Shown: piece by piece, positions 6,919-15,442 of the stretch | Numbering within the stretch: the stretch's first letter is position 1 | How the letters are laid out: every line of letters starts with the position of its first letter | From: JAFTYR01 sp964571375 | GTDB lineage: Bacteria > Pseudomonadota > Gammaproteobacteria > Burkholderiales > Burkholderiaceae_F | Assembly (NCBI GenBank): GCA_964571375.1 | Contig: CAZNBL010000017.1 | Coordinates: forward strand, 1-26,165 | DNA length: 26,165 bases | Direction of reading: 5' to 3' | Translations under genes and position numbers: made by a program | The notes under the pieces: model-generated | The model's input: the letters and a program-made list of their open reading frames with translations, nothing else | The model's database searches: none | Told to the model about the DNA's origin: nothing

Positions 6919-6948
6919 AAAAAAGGACAGCAACCGCTGTCCTTTTTT
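6919..6948. terminator. Bidirectional terminator between tsaD and ybaK
   Basis: GGACAGC and GCTGTCC form a 7-bp stem with an AACC tetraloop, flanked by A6 and T6. It therefore works on both strands for the converging tsaD and ybaK units. Confidence 0.92.
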
Positions 6949-6957
6949 GTTCATCTT

Positions 6958-7449
6958 TTAATCGGGGTTCGCGCAGGTAACCGGCGTTGCGCCGAGAACA
7001 TCCCTGAGAACCTTGGGATCAATTTTGATATTGAATCCTCTTCTGCCGCCGTTGATATAGATAAAGGGAAGAGAAAGAATGGTCTCTTCGACATAGATCG
7101 GCATACGCTTTTTGGTACCGAAGGGCGATGTACCGCCCACCTGATAACCGCTGTTTCTTTCTGCCTGATCGGGCTTGCAGGGTTCGATATGTTTGACACC
7201 GATCTGTCGGGCAAGCTGTTTGGTAGAAACTTCGCAGTCCCCGTGCATCAGAATGACCAGAGGATGAGCTTTTTCATCCTGCATGATGAGCGTCTTGACG
7301 ACCTGATGCTCGTCAACTCCGAAACACTTGGCGGCATGAGCCGTGCCGCCGTGTTCGATGTATTCGTAAATACCTTCCTCGTACGCGACTTTGTTTGCCT
7401 TAAGCCACATGGTGGCAGGTGTCGCAGATACGTGTTCTTTCTTAGCCAT
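6958..7449 (-). CDS. ybaK: YbaK/EbsC-family aminoacyl-tRNA deacylase
   Basis: Trans-editing enzyme of the YbaK type, which hydrolyses mischarged Cys-tRNA(Pro). The 163-residue length fits. The family Lys is at K52 in VVKTLIMQ, and the substrate loop GYQVGGTSPFG is at 101-111. The INGGRRGF segment lies near 132-139. GGAGAT precedes the ATG at good spacing. It starts 23 nt downstream of ispH, so the two are probably one transcript. The exact tRNA specificity (YbaK, ProX or another INS-superfamily member) cannot be settled by eye, though GGTSPFG and the size favour YbaK. Confidence 0.92.
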   Translation of the reverse strand: MAKKEHVSATPATMWLKANKVAYEEGIYEYIEHGGTAHAAKCFGVDEHQVVKTLIMQDEKAHPLVILMHGDCEVSTKQLARQIGVKHIEPCKPDQAERNSGYQVGGTSPFGTKKRMPIYVEETILSLPFIYINGGRRGFNIKIDPKVLRDVLGATPVTCANPD

Positions 7450-7472
7450 AGTTATCTCCGGGCGATACCTTC

Positions 7473-8432
7473 TTAAGGCAACATACGCTTCTGGGCTTCT
7501 TCAAGATCCTTTTTCCAAAGGCCTTTGGGCAGCGGGAATTCGACGTTTTCTTCCACACCCGGCATAGTTTCGACTGTAACGTCGGAGAATGTATAGAGAC
7601 GTTCGATGATCTCTTCCACCAGAATTTCGGGAGCGCTGGCACCGGCGGTGATACCGACTTTTTCCACGCCTTTGAACCAATCTTCATTGAGTTCGTCGGC
7701 ACCGTCGATGAGATAGGCCGGCGTACCGACACGTTCGGCTACCTCACGGAGTCGGTTGGAATTGGAACTGGTGCGGCTGCCGACTACGAGAACAAGCTCA
7801 ACTTCCTTGGCAAGCAGTTTGACCGCATCCTGTCGGTTCTGTGTGGCGTAACAGATATCGGCCTTCTTCGGCTCAACGATGTTCGGGAAGCGGTCCTTCA
7901 GCGCACGGATCACTTCCTTGGACTCATCGTGCGAAATCGTAGTCTGACTGACGTAAGAAATTTTGTCGGGATCTGCTACCTGAAGTTCGGACACCTGTTC
8001 GGGTCTTTCGATCACTTCGATTTCGGTCGGAACCTGACCGACGGTACCTTCCACTTCGGGGTGTCCCTTATGGCCGATCATGACGATCTGATAGCCGTTG
8101 CGGTACATCTTGGCAACTTCTGCATGTACCTTGGTCACGAGAGGACAGGTGGCGTCATAAATTTTCAGATCGCGGGAACGGGCTTCTTCTTCGATAGCTT
8201 TAGGCACGCCGTGAGCGGAGAAAACGAGTACGGATCCGTCGGGAACTTCGCTGATTTCGTTAACAAAGATTGCACCCTTCTCATTAAGCGTATGAACCAC
8301 GTACTTGTTATGGACGATTTCGTGGCGTACGTAAATCGGCGCGCCGTGAACAATCAGTGCACGCTCAACGATTGCAATGGCTCGGTCGACACCGGCGCAA
8401 AAACCGCGGGGCTGAGCTAAATAAACCTTCAT
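7473..8432 (-). CDS. ispH: 4-hydroxy-3-methylbut-2-enyl diphosphate reductase IspH
   Basis: Last enzyme of the MEP isoprenoid pathway, an iron-sulfur protein that makes IPP and DMAPP. The 319-residue protein has the three cluster cysteines (C12 in RGFCAGVDRA, C96 in DATCPLV, C194 in ADICYATQNRQ). Substrate-site residues H41, H74, H124 and E126 are present, as is the SSNSNRL motif near 222-228. I place the start at 8432, not at the upstream in-frame ATG at 8504. It begins MKVYLAQPRGFCAGV like the family and has GGAGATC just upstream; the extra 24 residues look unrelated. It leads ybaK on the minus strand. Confidence 0.97.
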   Translation of the reverse strand: MKVYLAQPRGFCAGVDRAIAIVERALIVHGAPIYVRHEIVHNKYVVHTLNEKGAIFVNEISEVPDGSVLVFSAHGVPKAIEEEARSRDLKIYDATCPLVTKVHAEVAKMYRNGYQIVMIGHKGHPEVEGTVGQVPTEIEVIERPEQVSELQVADPDKISYVSQTTISHDESKEVIRALKDRFPNIVEPKKADICYATQNRQDAVKLLAKEVELVLVVGSRTSSNSNRLREVAERVGTPAYLIDGADELNEDWFKGVEKVGITAGASAPEILVEEIIERLYTFSDVTVETMPGVEENVEFPLPKGLWKKDLEEAQKRMLP

Positions 8433-8547
8433 TTTGATCTCCGAAGATCCGTCACCGAAGCACGCATCGAGAAAATTTGGCGTGCATCGGCAGAGAAAAA
8501 ACAAAAACAGAAAACGGCCCGACAGCCCGTCCTGTCAGCGTTTCCCA

Positions 8548-8553
8548 ATTATA
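8548..8553 (-). promoter_or_regulatory. -10 box of a likely ispH promoter
   Basis: A perfect TATAAT on the minus strand, about 115 nt upstream of the ispH start. No good -35 lies at normal spacing, so strength is uncertain. The GACAG/CTGTC hairpin would sit at the very 5' end of the transcript. Confidence 0.45.
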
Positions 8554-8634
8554 TTTGAGTGCGGCGGAACAATGAGTTTTTACGGTTTTAAAACTTTCGC
8601 TAATGAATTCCATGCAAAAATCTTTAAAAACCCG

Positions 8635-8640
8635 TATAAT
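8635..8640 (+). promoter_or_regulatory. -10 box of the likely rpmB-rpmG promoter
   Basis: A perfect TATAAT about 93 bp upstream of rpmB, with A/T-rich sequence before it that could act as an UP element. The -35 position (ATGCAA, 17 bp away) matches only three of six. It gives a leader of about 86 nt carrying the hairpin at 8653-8699. Confidence 0.55.
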
Positions 8641-8652
8641 CTTGGTTTTTAG

Positions 8653-8699
8653 TCCTCGAGTTTCCTTCGAAGGGTTTCGCTAGGAACAAACTGCGAGGA
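8653..8699 (+). promoter_or_regulatory. Long hairpin in the rpmB leader
   Basis: TCCTCG pairs with CGAGGA, then after one bulged G, AGTTT pairs with AAACT. CC can pair with GG further in, around an inner TTCGAAGGG loop. It ends about 33 nt before the rpmB ATG and leaves the GGAGAG ribosome site free. A role in L28/L33 feedback or mRNA stability is possible but not shown. Confidence 0.5.
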
Positions 8700-8732
8700 A
8701 TTTATAACCGTTTTATTTCTGGAGAGTTAGCG

Positions 8733-8966
8733 ATGGCACGAGTGTGTCAAGTCACCGGCAAGAAGCCGATGGTCGGCCATTGCGTTTCGCACGCCAACAA
8801 CAAGACCAAGCGTCGTTTTATGCCCAATCTGCAGTATCGCCGTTTCTGGGTTGAAAGCGAAAACCGCTGGGTCCGTCTGCGCGTAACAAATGCAGCCCTG
8901 CGTACGATCGACAAGAATGGCATTGAAGCTGTTCTGGCGGACCTCCGAGCCCGCGGCGAAATCTAA
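8733..8966 (+). CDS. rpmB: 50S ribosomal protein L28
   Basis: A 77-residue basic protein of the large subunit, matching the proteobacterial L28 pattern: MARVCQVTGKKPMVGH, then TKRRFMPNLQYRRFWVESE at about 25-43 and IDKNGIEAVLADLRARGE at the end. GGAGAG lies at proper spacing before the ATG. It is followed after 12 nt by rpmG, the usual rpmB-rpmG operon. Confidence 0.98.
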   Translation: MARVCQVTGKKPMVGHCVSHANNKTKRRFMPNLQYRRFWVESENRWVRLRVTNAALRTIDKNGIEAVLADLRARGEI

Positions 8967-8978
8967 TAGGAGTTCACC

Positions 8979-9146
8979 ATGGCAAAAGGTATCCGTGAAA
9001 AAATCAAGCTGGCTTCTACTGCCGGCACAGGACACTTCTACACAACCACGAAGAACAAGCGTAATTCGACTGGTAAGATGGAAATGTCCAAGTACGACCC
9101 CGTTGCTCGCAAGCACGTGTTGTACAAGGAAACCAAGCTGAAGTAA
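8979..9146 (+). CDS. rpmG: 50S ribosomal protein L33
   Basis: A 55-residue protein starting MAKGIREKIKLASTAGTGHF and ending HVLYKETKLK, typical of proteobacterial L33. It has no cysteines, so it is the zinc-independent form. AGGAG lies upstream of the ATG, within the tail of rpmB. It is the second gene of the rpmB-rpmG unit, which ends at the terminator 9163-9191. Confidence 0.97.
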   Translation: MAKGIREKIKLASTAGTGHFYTTTKNKRNSTGKMEMSKYDPVARKHVLYKETKLK

Positions 9147-9162
9147 TTCAGCAAGGTCCGCG

Positions 9163-9191
9163 AAAAACCGAAGCTTCTGCTTCGGTTTTTT
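9163..9191 (+). terminator. Terminator of rpmB-rpmG
   Basis: CCGAAGC and GCTTCGG form a 7-bp stem with a TTCT loop, followed by six Ts; five As precede the stem. It lies 16 nt after the rpmG stop. Confidence 0.93.
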
Positions 9192-9207
9192 CGTATCTGC
9201 AGTCAAC

Positions 9208-9236
9208 AAAAAATGCCGCATTAAGCGGCATTTTTT
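9208..9236. terminator. Terminator of the purN-rsmB unit (bidirectional)
   Basis: TGCCGC and GCGGCA pair around ATTAA, flanked by A6 and T6. On the minus strand it follows the rsmB stop by 15 nt. On the plus strand it backs up the rpmG terminator. Confidence 0.92.
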
Positions 9237-9251
9237 GTTTTTCAGAGCTTC

Positions 9252-10769
9252 TTAGGCTTCGGCAGCTTCGACAGCAGCTTCAACCTTAGCGGGCTTGGCG
9301 GGCTTCTTTTTCTGAAGCACGGCACCGAAGAAACCGTCGGTCTGATTCAGATGCGGCAGCATAACGAAATACTTGCCGAATCTTTCCTTCTGGAACTCAG
9401 GAATTTCCACACCCTGAGCTGCGAGGATTTCCCAGGAGTCGAGCAGTTCGAAATCCGGATTTTCCTGCAGGAATTCTTCGATCACGTCCTGGTTTTCCTG
9501 CTGCAGCAGAGAGCAGGTGGCGTAAACGAGACGGCCGCCGTCCTTAAGCATCTTGGCAGCAGATCGAATGACGGACTTCTGAATTTCGTTGATTCGGGTG
9601 AGTTCGTCTTCACCGAAGCGCCACTTCAGGTCCGGGTTGCGGCGGTATGTACCGGTACCCGAGCACGGAGCGTCGACGAGCACGCGGTCCATCTTGCCGT
9701 AAAGGCGCTTGACGCGGCTGTCGTGTTCGGTGCGGATCGCAGACGGGAAGATGTTGGAGAGACCGGCGCGGCGCATACGCGGGCCGAGACCGTCGAGACG
9801 CTTTTCGTTGACGTCGAATGCGTAGATACGGCCTGTGGACTTCATCAGAGCACCGATAGCAAGTGTCTTGCCGCCGGCGCCGGCACAGAAGTCGCAGACC
9901 ATTTCGCCGCGTCTCGGCTGAAGCAGTCGGGCGATCAGCTGGCTGCCTTCGTCCTGTACGTCGACCTTACCGTCCTTGTAGATCGGCCACTGAGTCAGAG
10001 CGGGCTTTACGTTAAGACGTACGCAGTCCGGAGAGAACTTGCCGGGCTCGGCGGTAACACCGTGAGTGGCGAGTTCTTCGATCACTTCTTCACGCTTGGC
10101 CTTCAGTGTATTGACGCGAAGGTCGAGTGTGGCGCCCTGTTGCATGGCTTCGAAGAGCACCTTGTGGTCGGTGAACTGAAGCACGAGCTTATTGAAGAGC
10201 CATTCGGGCACTTCTGCCTGGAAGCACTTCGGAGCCTTGCGTGCGTCGGCCTTGAGCATATTGGCAAGCGGCTGAGCTTCGCGACCGATCACGCGGTCTT
10301 CGATCTTGCCCTGACCGTGCTGCAGGGAAAGTGCAAGCAGAGCGGTAAGGCGCGGAGCCTGGAAGGGCTTCACCGGAGCCATACGCCAGGTGATCATGGA
10401 GAGATGGCGCATCGTGAAGTAGATACCTTCGGCAATGATGCTGCGTTCTCTCGGACCGAGGTGGCGTGCGTTTCTGAAGTAAATGCTCATCAGAACGTCG
10501 GCAGGACCGTCAAGCTTCAGAATATTCTTAAGAGCCTTGGAGAGTTCGTCGACGACAAGAGCCGTGATGCGGACTTCGCCCGGATGGCGCTTTTCCATCT
10601 TCGGGTTCGGAGCCTTGTTGGGGTCGTGAGTCTGACGCTCCTGCGGGCTCATCTTGGCCCAGCGCTCACGGGCAGCCTTCTGACGGTCCGTCAGCTTGCG
10701 CTTGGGAGCGTCTTCTCTTCTGCGGAAAGCACCTCGGGAGGCGCCGGTTTTTTTCTTGGTTTCAGACAT
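9252..10769 (-). CDS. rsmB: RsmB/NOP2-family rRNA (cytosine-5) methyltransferase
   Basis: SAM-dependent m5C methyltransferase, most likely acting on 16S rRNA C967. The SAM-binding motif DFCAGAGGKT is at 293-302. The two catalytic cysteines of the family are present: C369 in DAPCSGTGTYRRNPDLKW and C419 in YATCSLLQQEN. Residues 65-200 replace the NusB-like RNA-binding part only loosely. The 505-residue length exceeds the usual 420-450 because of a basic N-terminal tail (1-62) and an Ala/Lys-rich C-terminal tail (about 488-505). AGGAA precedes the ATG. It starts 10 nt after purN and is cotranscribed with it. Assignment to RsmB over RsmF or another paralogue rests on context and overall length. 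Confidence 0.9.
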   Translation of the reverse strand: MSETKKKTGASRGAFRRREDAPKRKLTDRQKAARERWAKMSPQERQTHDPNKAPNPKMEKRHPGEVRITALVVDELSKALKNILKLDGPADVLMSIYFRNARHLGPRERSIIAEGIYFTMRHLSMITWRMAPVKPFQAPRLTALLALSLQHGQGKIEDRVIGREAQPLANMLKADARKAPKCFQAEVPEWLFNKLVLQFTDHKVLFEAMQQGATLDLRVNTLKAKREEVIEELATHGVTAEPGKFSPDCVRLNVKPALTQWPIYKDGKVDVQDEGSQLIARLLQPRRGEMVCDFCAGAGGKTLAIGALMKSTGRIYAFDVNEKRLDGLGPRMRRAGLSNIFPSAIRTEHDSRVKRLYGKMDRVLVDAPCSGTGTYRRNPDLKWRFGEDELTRINEIQKSVIRSAAKMLKDGGRLVYATCSLLQQENQDVIEEFLQENPDFELLDSWEILAAQGVEIPEFQKERFGKYFVMLPHLNQTDGFFGAVLQKKKPAKPAKVEAAVEAAEA

Positions 10770-10779
10770 GAATTAATTC

Positions 10780-11433
10780 CTAAAGAATAGCCAGCTCGCG
10801 GCTTGTTTCCTGATCCATTACAGCTTTGCCCTCTTCGAGTCTGACGCGGCCGGTGGCAACCAGACGCACTGCTCTCGGATAGAGGATGTGTTCTTTTTCG
10901 AGTACACGGGCAGCCAGAGTATCGGCGTCATCGCCGCTCAATACCGGAACGGCTGCCTGACCGATGATTGCGCCGCCGTCGAGCACTGCGGAGACGAAGT
11001 GCACGGTTACGCCGTGAATACGCATACCGGCTTCGATTGCTCTTTCATGTGTATGAAGACCCGGGAAGAGCGGCAGCAGTGCCGGATGAATATTCAGAAT
11101 GCGGCCTTCGAACTGTCCGACAAAATACGGTGTCAGCACACGCATGAAGCCGGCAAGCACGATGAGATCCGGGTTGTACTCGGAGCAGACCTCTGCCAGA
11201 GTACGTTCGAAATCTTCGCGGCTTTCATAGTTTTTATGATCGACCGTACGTGCCGGGATACCGACCTGCTGCGCATACTGCAGACCGAGCGCATCGGGAC
11301 GGTTGGAAATCACTGCGGAGAATTGAATGCCGTAGTTGTCCTTCCAATTTTCGCGCACGGCAGTTTCATGCATGGCCTTGAAATTACTGCCGCGACCGGA
11401 GATAAGGACAACGATGTTCAGAGGTTTGCTCAT
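10780..11433 (-). CDS. purN: Phosphoribosylglycinamide formyltransferase PurN
   Basis: Transfers a formyl group from 10-formyl-THF to GAR in step three of purine synthesis. The 217-residue protein has the phosphate-binding SGRGSN at 12-17. The catalytic trio is N114 and H116 (in NIHPALLPLFPG) and D152 (in LDGG). The start is set at 11433 (MSKPLNIVVLISGRG). An upstream in-frame ATG at 11637 would add 68 unrelated residues overlapping ribF. The ribosome site at 11433 is weak (GAG). It is divergent from ribF and leads rsmB. Confidence 0.96.
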   Translation of the reverse strand: MSKPLNIVVLISGRGSNFKAMHETAVRENWKDNYGIQFSAVISNRPDALGLQYAQQVGIPARTVDHKNYESREDFERTLAEVCSEYNPDLIVLAGFMRVLTPYFVGQFEGRILNIHPALLPLFPGLHTHERAIEAGMRIHGVTVHFVSAVLDGGAIIGQAAVPVLSGDDADTLAARVLEKEHILYPRAVRLVATGRVRLEEGKAVMDQETSRELAIL

Positions 11434-11519
11434 CGGTTTGCACTCTATATAAATTTGAATAATCTTTAAATTGTACTCGAGCCGCGGGCCGATTCCCCTG
11501 CGCAGAGCCTCGAGCCTGT

Positions 11520-11525
11520 TAAAAT
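11520..11525 (+). promoter_or_regulatory. Possible -10 box for ribF
   Basis: TAAAAT (five of six) lies about 48 bp upstream of the ribF GTG in the purN-ribF divergent gap. No convincing -35 is seen. The A/T-rich stretch 11445-11472 probably holds the purN promoter, but no single pair of boxes stands out. Confidence 0.25.
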
Positions 11526-11572
11526 CTTTGAATGTTTCGGCCGAATCAACCAGTTTGTAGAAAGGATGAACC

Positions 11573-12517
11573 GTGAGAGTATTTCTTGGGCTGCCCAGTG
11601 AGAAGGACAGGCTTGACTGCGCGCTCGCAGTCGGCAATTTCGACGGTGTTCACCGCGGACATCAGGCTCTCTTGCATCATGTTGTGGATGCCGCACGCGC
11701 AAGATGGCTGAGCCCGGCTATTCTGACGTTCGAACCGCATCCGAGAGAATTCTTCAATCCGAGTGCTGCGCCCGCACGTATTCTGAGTCTTCGCGACAAA
11801 CTCGAAGAGTTCCGCAAAGCCGGAATCGAGCGCGTCTACATTCTCAGATTTAACGAAGAACTCGCCAAATACTCTCCCGATGACTTCGTTGAGAAACTCC
11901 TCGTCGAAGGTCTTCACGCCCGCTGGATTACGGTCGGAGCCAACTTCCACTTCGGTGCCGGCCGCTCGGGCGATATCCGTACGCTCGAAGCCTTGGGAGC
12001 CAAGTTCCATTTCGAAGTCGACCCGATGCCGATGATCTATCACAAGGAACTCGCTATTTCGAGCTCCCGCATCCGTCATGCTTTAAGCGAAGGCGACATC
12101 GCTCAGGTCAACTATATGCTCGGCCGCCCCTACACCGTCAGCGGCAAAGTGCTGCACGGCAAGGAACTCGGCCGCACGCTCGGTTTTCCGACCATCAACC
12201 AGAGAATTCTTCCGCCCTACTCCAAGGCACATCCGGCAATTACCGGCGTCTATGCCGTCAAAATTCACGGCCTGGCAATGCGCCCCCTCGAAGGCGTGGC
12301 ATGCATCGGCCGCAGACCGACGGTTGCCGACCACGGAGAATATCTGCTCGAAACACATATTTTTAATTTCCACGAAACCATTTACGGTCGCGTGGTCAAG
12401 GTAGAATTCTTTGCAAAGATCCGCGATGAAAAGAAGTTCGGCAGTCTTGACGAACTTCGAGACGCGATCGCTGCAGATATGGCAAAAGCAAAACAGCTTT
12501 TAGGCCTTTCTGCCTGA
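11573..12517 (+). CDS. ribF: Bifunctional riboflavin kinase / FAD synthetase RibF
   Basis: Converts riboflavin to FMN and then FAD. The N-terminal nucleotidyltransferase domain carries VGNFDGVHRGH at 20-30, holding the ATP-binding HxGH. A SSSRIR segment lies near 163-168. The C-terminal riboflavin kinase domain starts near GRPYTVSGKVLHG (about 184) and includes GFPTIN, the PTxN phosphate motif. The 314-residue length is normal. The start is a GTG, supported by AAAGGA 6 nt upstream; an ATG at 11566 is in another frame. It heads the run ribF-ileS-lspA-coaBC-dut. Confidence 0.97.
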   Translation: MRVFLGLPSEKDRLDCALAVGNFDGVHRGHQALLHHVVDAARARWLSPAILTFEPHPREFFNPSAAPARILSLRDKLEEFRKAGIERVYILRFNEELAKYSPDDFVEKLLVEGLHARWITVGANFHFGAGRSGDIRTLEALGAKFHFEVDPMPMIYHKELAISSSRIRHALSEGDIAQVNYMLGRPYTVSGKVLHGKELGRTLGFPTINQRILPPYSKAHPAITGVYAVKIHGLAMRPLEGVACIGRRPTVADHGEYLLETHIFNFHETIYGRVVKVEFFAKIRDEKKFGSLDELRDAIAADMAKAKQLLGLSA

Positions 12518-12574
12518 TATATTTCTTTTGTTTTTAACCAACCCTTGAAGAGGCCGAGGGGCCCAAGGAGCATT

Positions 12575-15442
12575 ATGTCTGAAGAAAAGAACAAGGCATC
12601 CAAATCCGATGCCAAGAAGTATCCGCTGAACCTGCCGGATACCCCGTTCCCGATGCGCGGCAATCTGCCGCAGAGAGAACCCGCCTGGATTAAGGAATGG
12701 GAAGAAAAAGACGTCTACGGCAAGATCCGCGCCGCCCGCAAAGGTGCCAAGCGTTACACACTGCATGACGGCCCTCCGTACGCCAACGGCAACATCCACA
12801 TCGGACATGCTGTCAATAAAATTCTGAAAGACATCATCATCAAGTGCCGCACACTCGACGGCTACGATGCACCGTACGTTCCGGGCTGGGACTGCCACGG
12901 TATGCCGATCGAAATTCAGATCGAAAAGAAGTTCGGCAAGAACCTGCCGAAGCTCGAAGTCATGGCTAAGTGCCGTGCATACGCCAAGGAACAGGTTGCC
13001 AGCCAGATGACCGGCTTCAAGCGTCTCGGCGTTTTGGGCGACTGGAATGATCCGTACCTCACCATGCGTCCGGAAACCGAAGCCGAAGAAATCCGCGCTC
13101 TCGGCAAGATCATGGAACACGGTTACGTTTACCGCGGCTTAAAGCCCGTGAACTGGTGTTTTGACTGCCAGAGCGCACTTGCCGAAGCCGAAGTCGAATA
13201 CCGCGACCGCGAAAGCTATCAGATCGACGTAGCCTTCCCGCTGCTCGACGAAGAAAAGGCCCGTGTCGAAGGTATCTTCAATGCCAAGACTGAAAAGCCG
13301 GTTGCTACCGTTATCTGGACCACCACTCCGTGGACCATTCCGGCCAACCAGGCCCTGAACTTCAACCCGGAACTCACTTACGTTCTCGTTGAAACCGCTC
13401 ACCGCGCATTCATCATCGCCGAAGGCCTCTATGAAGACGCCCTCAAGCGCTACGGCATGGAAGGCAAGGTTATCGGCACCGCCAAGGGCGAAGCTCTCGA
13501 AGGCGTCAAGTTCCGTCACCCGCTCGCTCTCATCGACAAGGGTTACGACCGCCTCTCTCCGGTTTACCTCGCCACTTACGTCGAATCCACCAGCGGTACC
13601 GGTATCGTTCACTGCTCTCCCGCCTACGGTGTGGACGACTTTATGACCAGCAAGTCCTACGGCATGGCCAACGACGCCATCCTCAACCCGGTTCAGGGTA
13701 ACGGCGTCTACGCAGAAAGCCTCGCTCTCTTCGGCGGCATGAACGTCTGGAAGGCTGCTCCGCAGATCCTCGAAACACTGCGCGTTGCAGGCAACCTCCT
13801 TTGCGATGGCAAGATGACTCACAGCTACATGCACTGCTGGCGTCACAAGACTCCGCTCATCTACCGCGCCACCAACCAGTGGTTTATCCGCATGGATGAA
13901 GCCAACGAAGACACTCAGAGCGCCGTTGCTGTCGAAGGCGAACACGAAACACTGCGCAAGATCGCGCTCGACGGCGTTGCTGCCACCAAGTTCTATCCGG
14001 AATGGGGTGAAAACCGTCTGCACGCCATGATCGCCAACCGTCCCGACTGGTGTATCTCCAGACAGCGTAACTGGGGTGTTCCGCTGCCCTTCCTGCTCAA
14101 CAAGGAAACAGGCAAACTGCACCCGGATACACTCGCCATCCTCTACAAGGTTGCCGATATCGTCGAAAAGGAAGGTATCGAAGCCTGGACACGTCTCGAA
14201 GTCTCCGATCTGATCGGTGAAGAAGCCGATAAGTACGAAAAGGCTACCGACACGCTCGACGTTTGGTTCGACTCCGGTACAACTCACCTTACCGTTGTCC
14301 GCGGCTCCCACGGCGAAAAACTCACTCACCCGATCGATCTCTACCTCGAAGGCAGCGACCAGCATCGCGGTTGGTTCCACTCTTCGCTTCTGACCGGTTC
14401 CGCTATCGACGGCCGCGCTCCCTACAACGCACTGCTCACACACGGCTTTACCGTTGACGAACAGGGCCGCAAGATGAGTAAGTCCGTCGGCAACGTCGTT
14501 GCTCCCGATGAAGTTGCAAGCAAGTTCGGTGCTGAAATCATCCGCCTCTGGGTCGGCTCCTCCGACTACTCCGGCGAAATTTCTCTCGGCCAGAGCATCC
14601 TGAAGGGTACGGTCGACAGCTACCGCCGTTTCCGCAACACCATCCGCTTCCTGCTTGCCAACACAAGCGACTTCGATGCGAAGAAGGATCTGCTGCCGGT
14701 TGAAGAACTCACCGAACTCGACCGCTGGGCCGTTGCCCGTATCGGCGAGCTGCAGGCTGAAATCCTCGAGAAGTACGAACGCAACGAGTTCCACACTGCA
14801 ACTTCTGCAATGCTGCTCTTTGCCAGCGACGACCTCGGCGGCTTCTACCTCGACATCCTCAAGGACAGACTCTACACATGCGCTGCGGGCTCCCAGGCAC
14901 GCCGCTCTGCTCAGACTGCCCTCTGGTACCTCACAGAAGCCTTCCTGAAGCTCATCTCGCCGATCCTTTCCTTCACCGCTGAAGAAGCCTGGGCTGTCTT
15001 CAACCCGAACGAAAGCGGCACGATCTTCACCGAAACCTTCAGCAAGATGCCGGAAGTTGCCGACGGTGCAGCTCTGCTTGAAAAGTGGACGCTTATCCGC
15101 GCCATCCGCTCCGACGTTCAGAAGGAAATCGAACGTCAGAGAGAACTCGGCAAGGTCGGTTCTTCCCTGCAGGCTGTGGTCGAAATCAAGCTTCCGCAGA
15201 ACGAGTACGACGTCATTGCCAGCTTGGGCGACGAACTCCGCTACGTCATGATCACCAGCGAAGCCAAGCTCGCCGGCGTTGCCGACGCTCGCGAAATCAC
15301 CGTTGTTCCGAGCGAACAGCAGAAGTGCGAACGTTGCTGGCAGTACCGCGAAGATGTCGGCAGCGACGACAAGTACCCGACACTTTGCTGCCGCTGCGTA
15401 GGCAACCTCTTCGGCACCGCCGAAACCAGGAAGTTTGCTTAA
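12575..15442 (+). CDS. ileS: Isoleucyl-tRNA synthetase
   Basis: Class I synthetase charging tRNA(Ile), 955 residues. The HIGH motif is at 75-78 (NGNIHIGHAVNKILKD). The CP1 editing domain that removes Val-tRNA(Ile) spans roughly 170-400, with the TTTPWTIPANQAL segment near 250. KMSKS is at 633-637. A zinc-binding C-terminus begins CERCWQYR with C918 and C921, followed by further cysteines in LCCRCVGN. The start is the ATG at 12575 with AAGGAG 5 nt upstream; the in-frame ATG at 12545 lacks a ribosome site. It is 57 nt after ribF and abuts lspA. Confidence 0.98.
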   Translation: MSEEKNKASKSDAKKYPLNLPDTPFPMRGNLPQREPAWIKEWEEKDVYGKIRAARKGAKRYTLHDGPPYANGNIHIGHAVNKILKDIIIKCRTLDGYDAPYVPGWDCHGMPIEIQIEKKFGKNLPKLEVMAKCRAYAKEQVASQMTGFKRLGVLGDWNDPYLTMRPETEAEEIRALGKIMEHGYVYRGLKPVNWCFDCQSALAEAEVEYRDRESYQIDVAFPLLDEEKARVEGIFNAKTEKPVATVIWTTTPWTIPANQALNFNPELTYVLVETAHRAFIIAEGLYEDALKRYGMEGKVIGTAKGEALEGVKFRHPLALIDKGYDRLSPVYLATYVESTSGTGIVHCSPAYGVDDFMTSKSYGMANDAILNPVQGNGVYAESLALFGGMNVWKAAPQILETLRVAGNLLCDGKMTHSYMHCWRHKTPLIYRATNQWFIRMDEANEDTQSAVAVEGEHETLRKIALDGVAATKFYPEWGENRLHAMIANRPDWCISRQRNWGVPLPFLLNKETGKLHPDTLAILYKVADIVEKEGIEAWTRLEVSDLIGEEADKYEKATDTLDVWFDSGTTHLTVVRGSHGEKLTHPIDLYLEGSDQHRGWFHSSLLTGSAIDGRAPYNALLTHGFTVDEQGRKMSKSVGNVVAPDEVASKFGAEIIRLWVGSSDYSGEISLGQSILKGTVDSYRRFRNTIRFLLANTSDFDAKKDLLPVEELTELDRWAVARIGELQAEILEKYERNEFHTATSAMLLFASDDLGGFYLDILKDRLYTCAAGSQARRSAQTALWYLTEAFLKLISPILSFTAEEAWAVFNPNESGTIFTETFSKMPEVADGAALLEKWTLIRAIRSDVQKEIERQRELGKVGSSLQAVVEIKLPQNEYDVIASLGDELRYVMITSEAKLAGVADAREITVVPSEQQKCERCWQYREDVGSDDKYPTLCCRCVGNLFGTAETRKFA

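Larger units (their letters stand above)
8433..8732. other. ispH-rpmB divergent intergenic region
   Basis: A 300-base gap with a consensus -10 on each strand and structured leaders. On the ispH side are a hairpin from GACAG/CTGTC (8521-8536), followed on the minus strand by a T-rich run, and a stem from GCACGC/GCGTGC (about 8460-8486). On the rpmB side is the large hairpin at 8653-8699. Confidence 0.5.

Noticed and set aside
8433..8504. Upstream start for ispH adding 24 residues
   Set aside because: IspH begins MKVYLAQPRGFCAGV in the family, and GGAGATC precedes that ATG, not the upstream one.
9351..10790. 479-codon open frame antisense to rsmB
   Set aside because: Shadow of a gene with clear catalytic motifs on the minus strand; no ribosome site or family resemblance.
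11434..11637. N-terminal extension of purN by 68 codons
   Set aside because: The extra residues resemble nothing, overlap ribF on the other strand, and the family start MSKPLNIVVLISGRG fits the downstream ATG.
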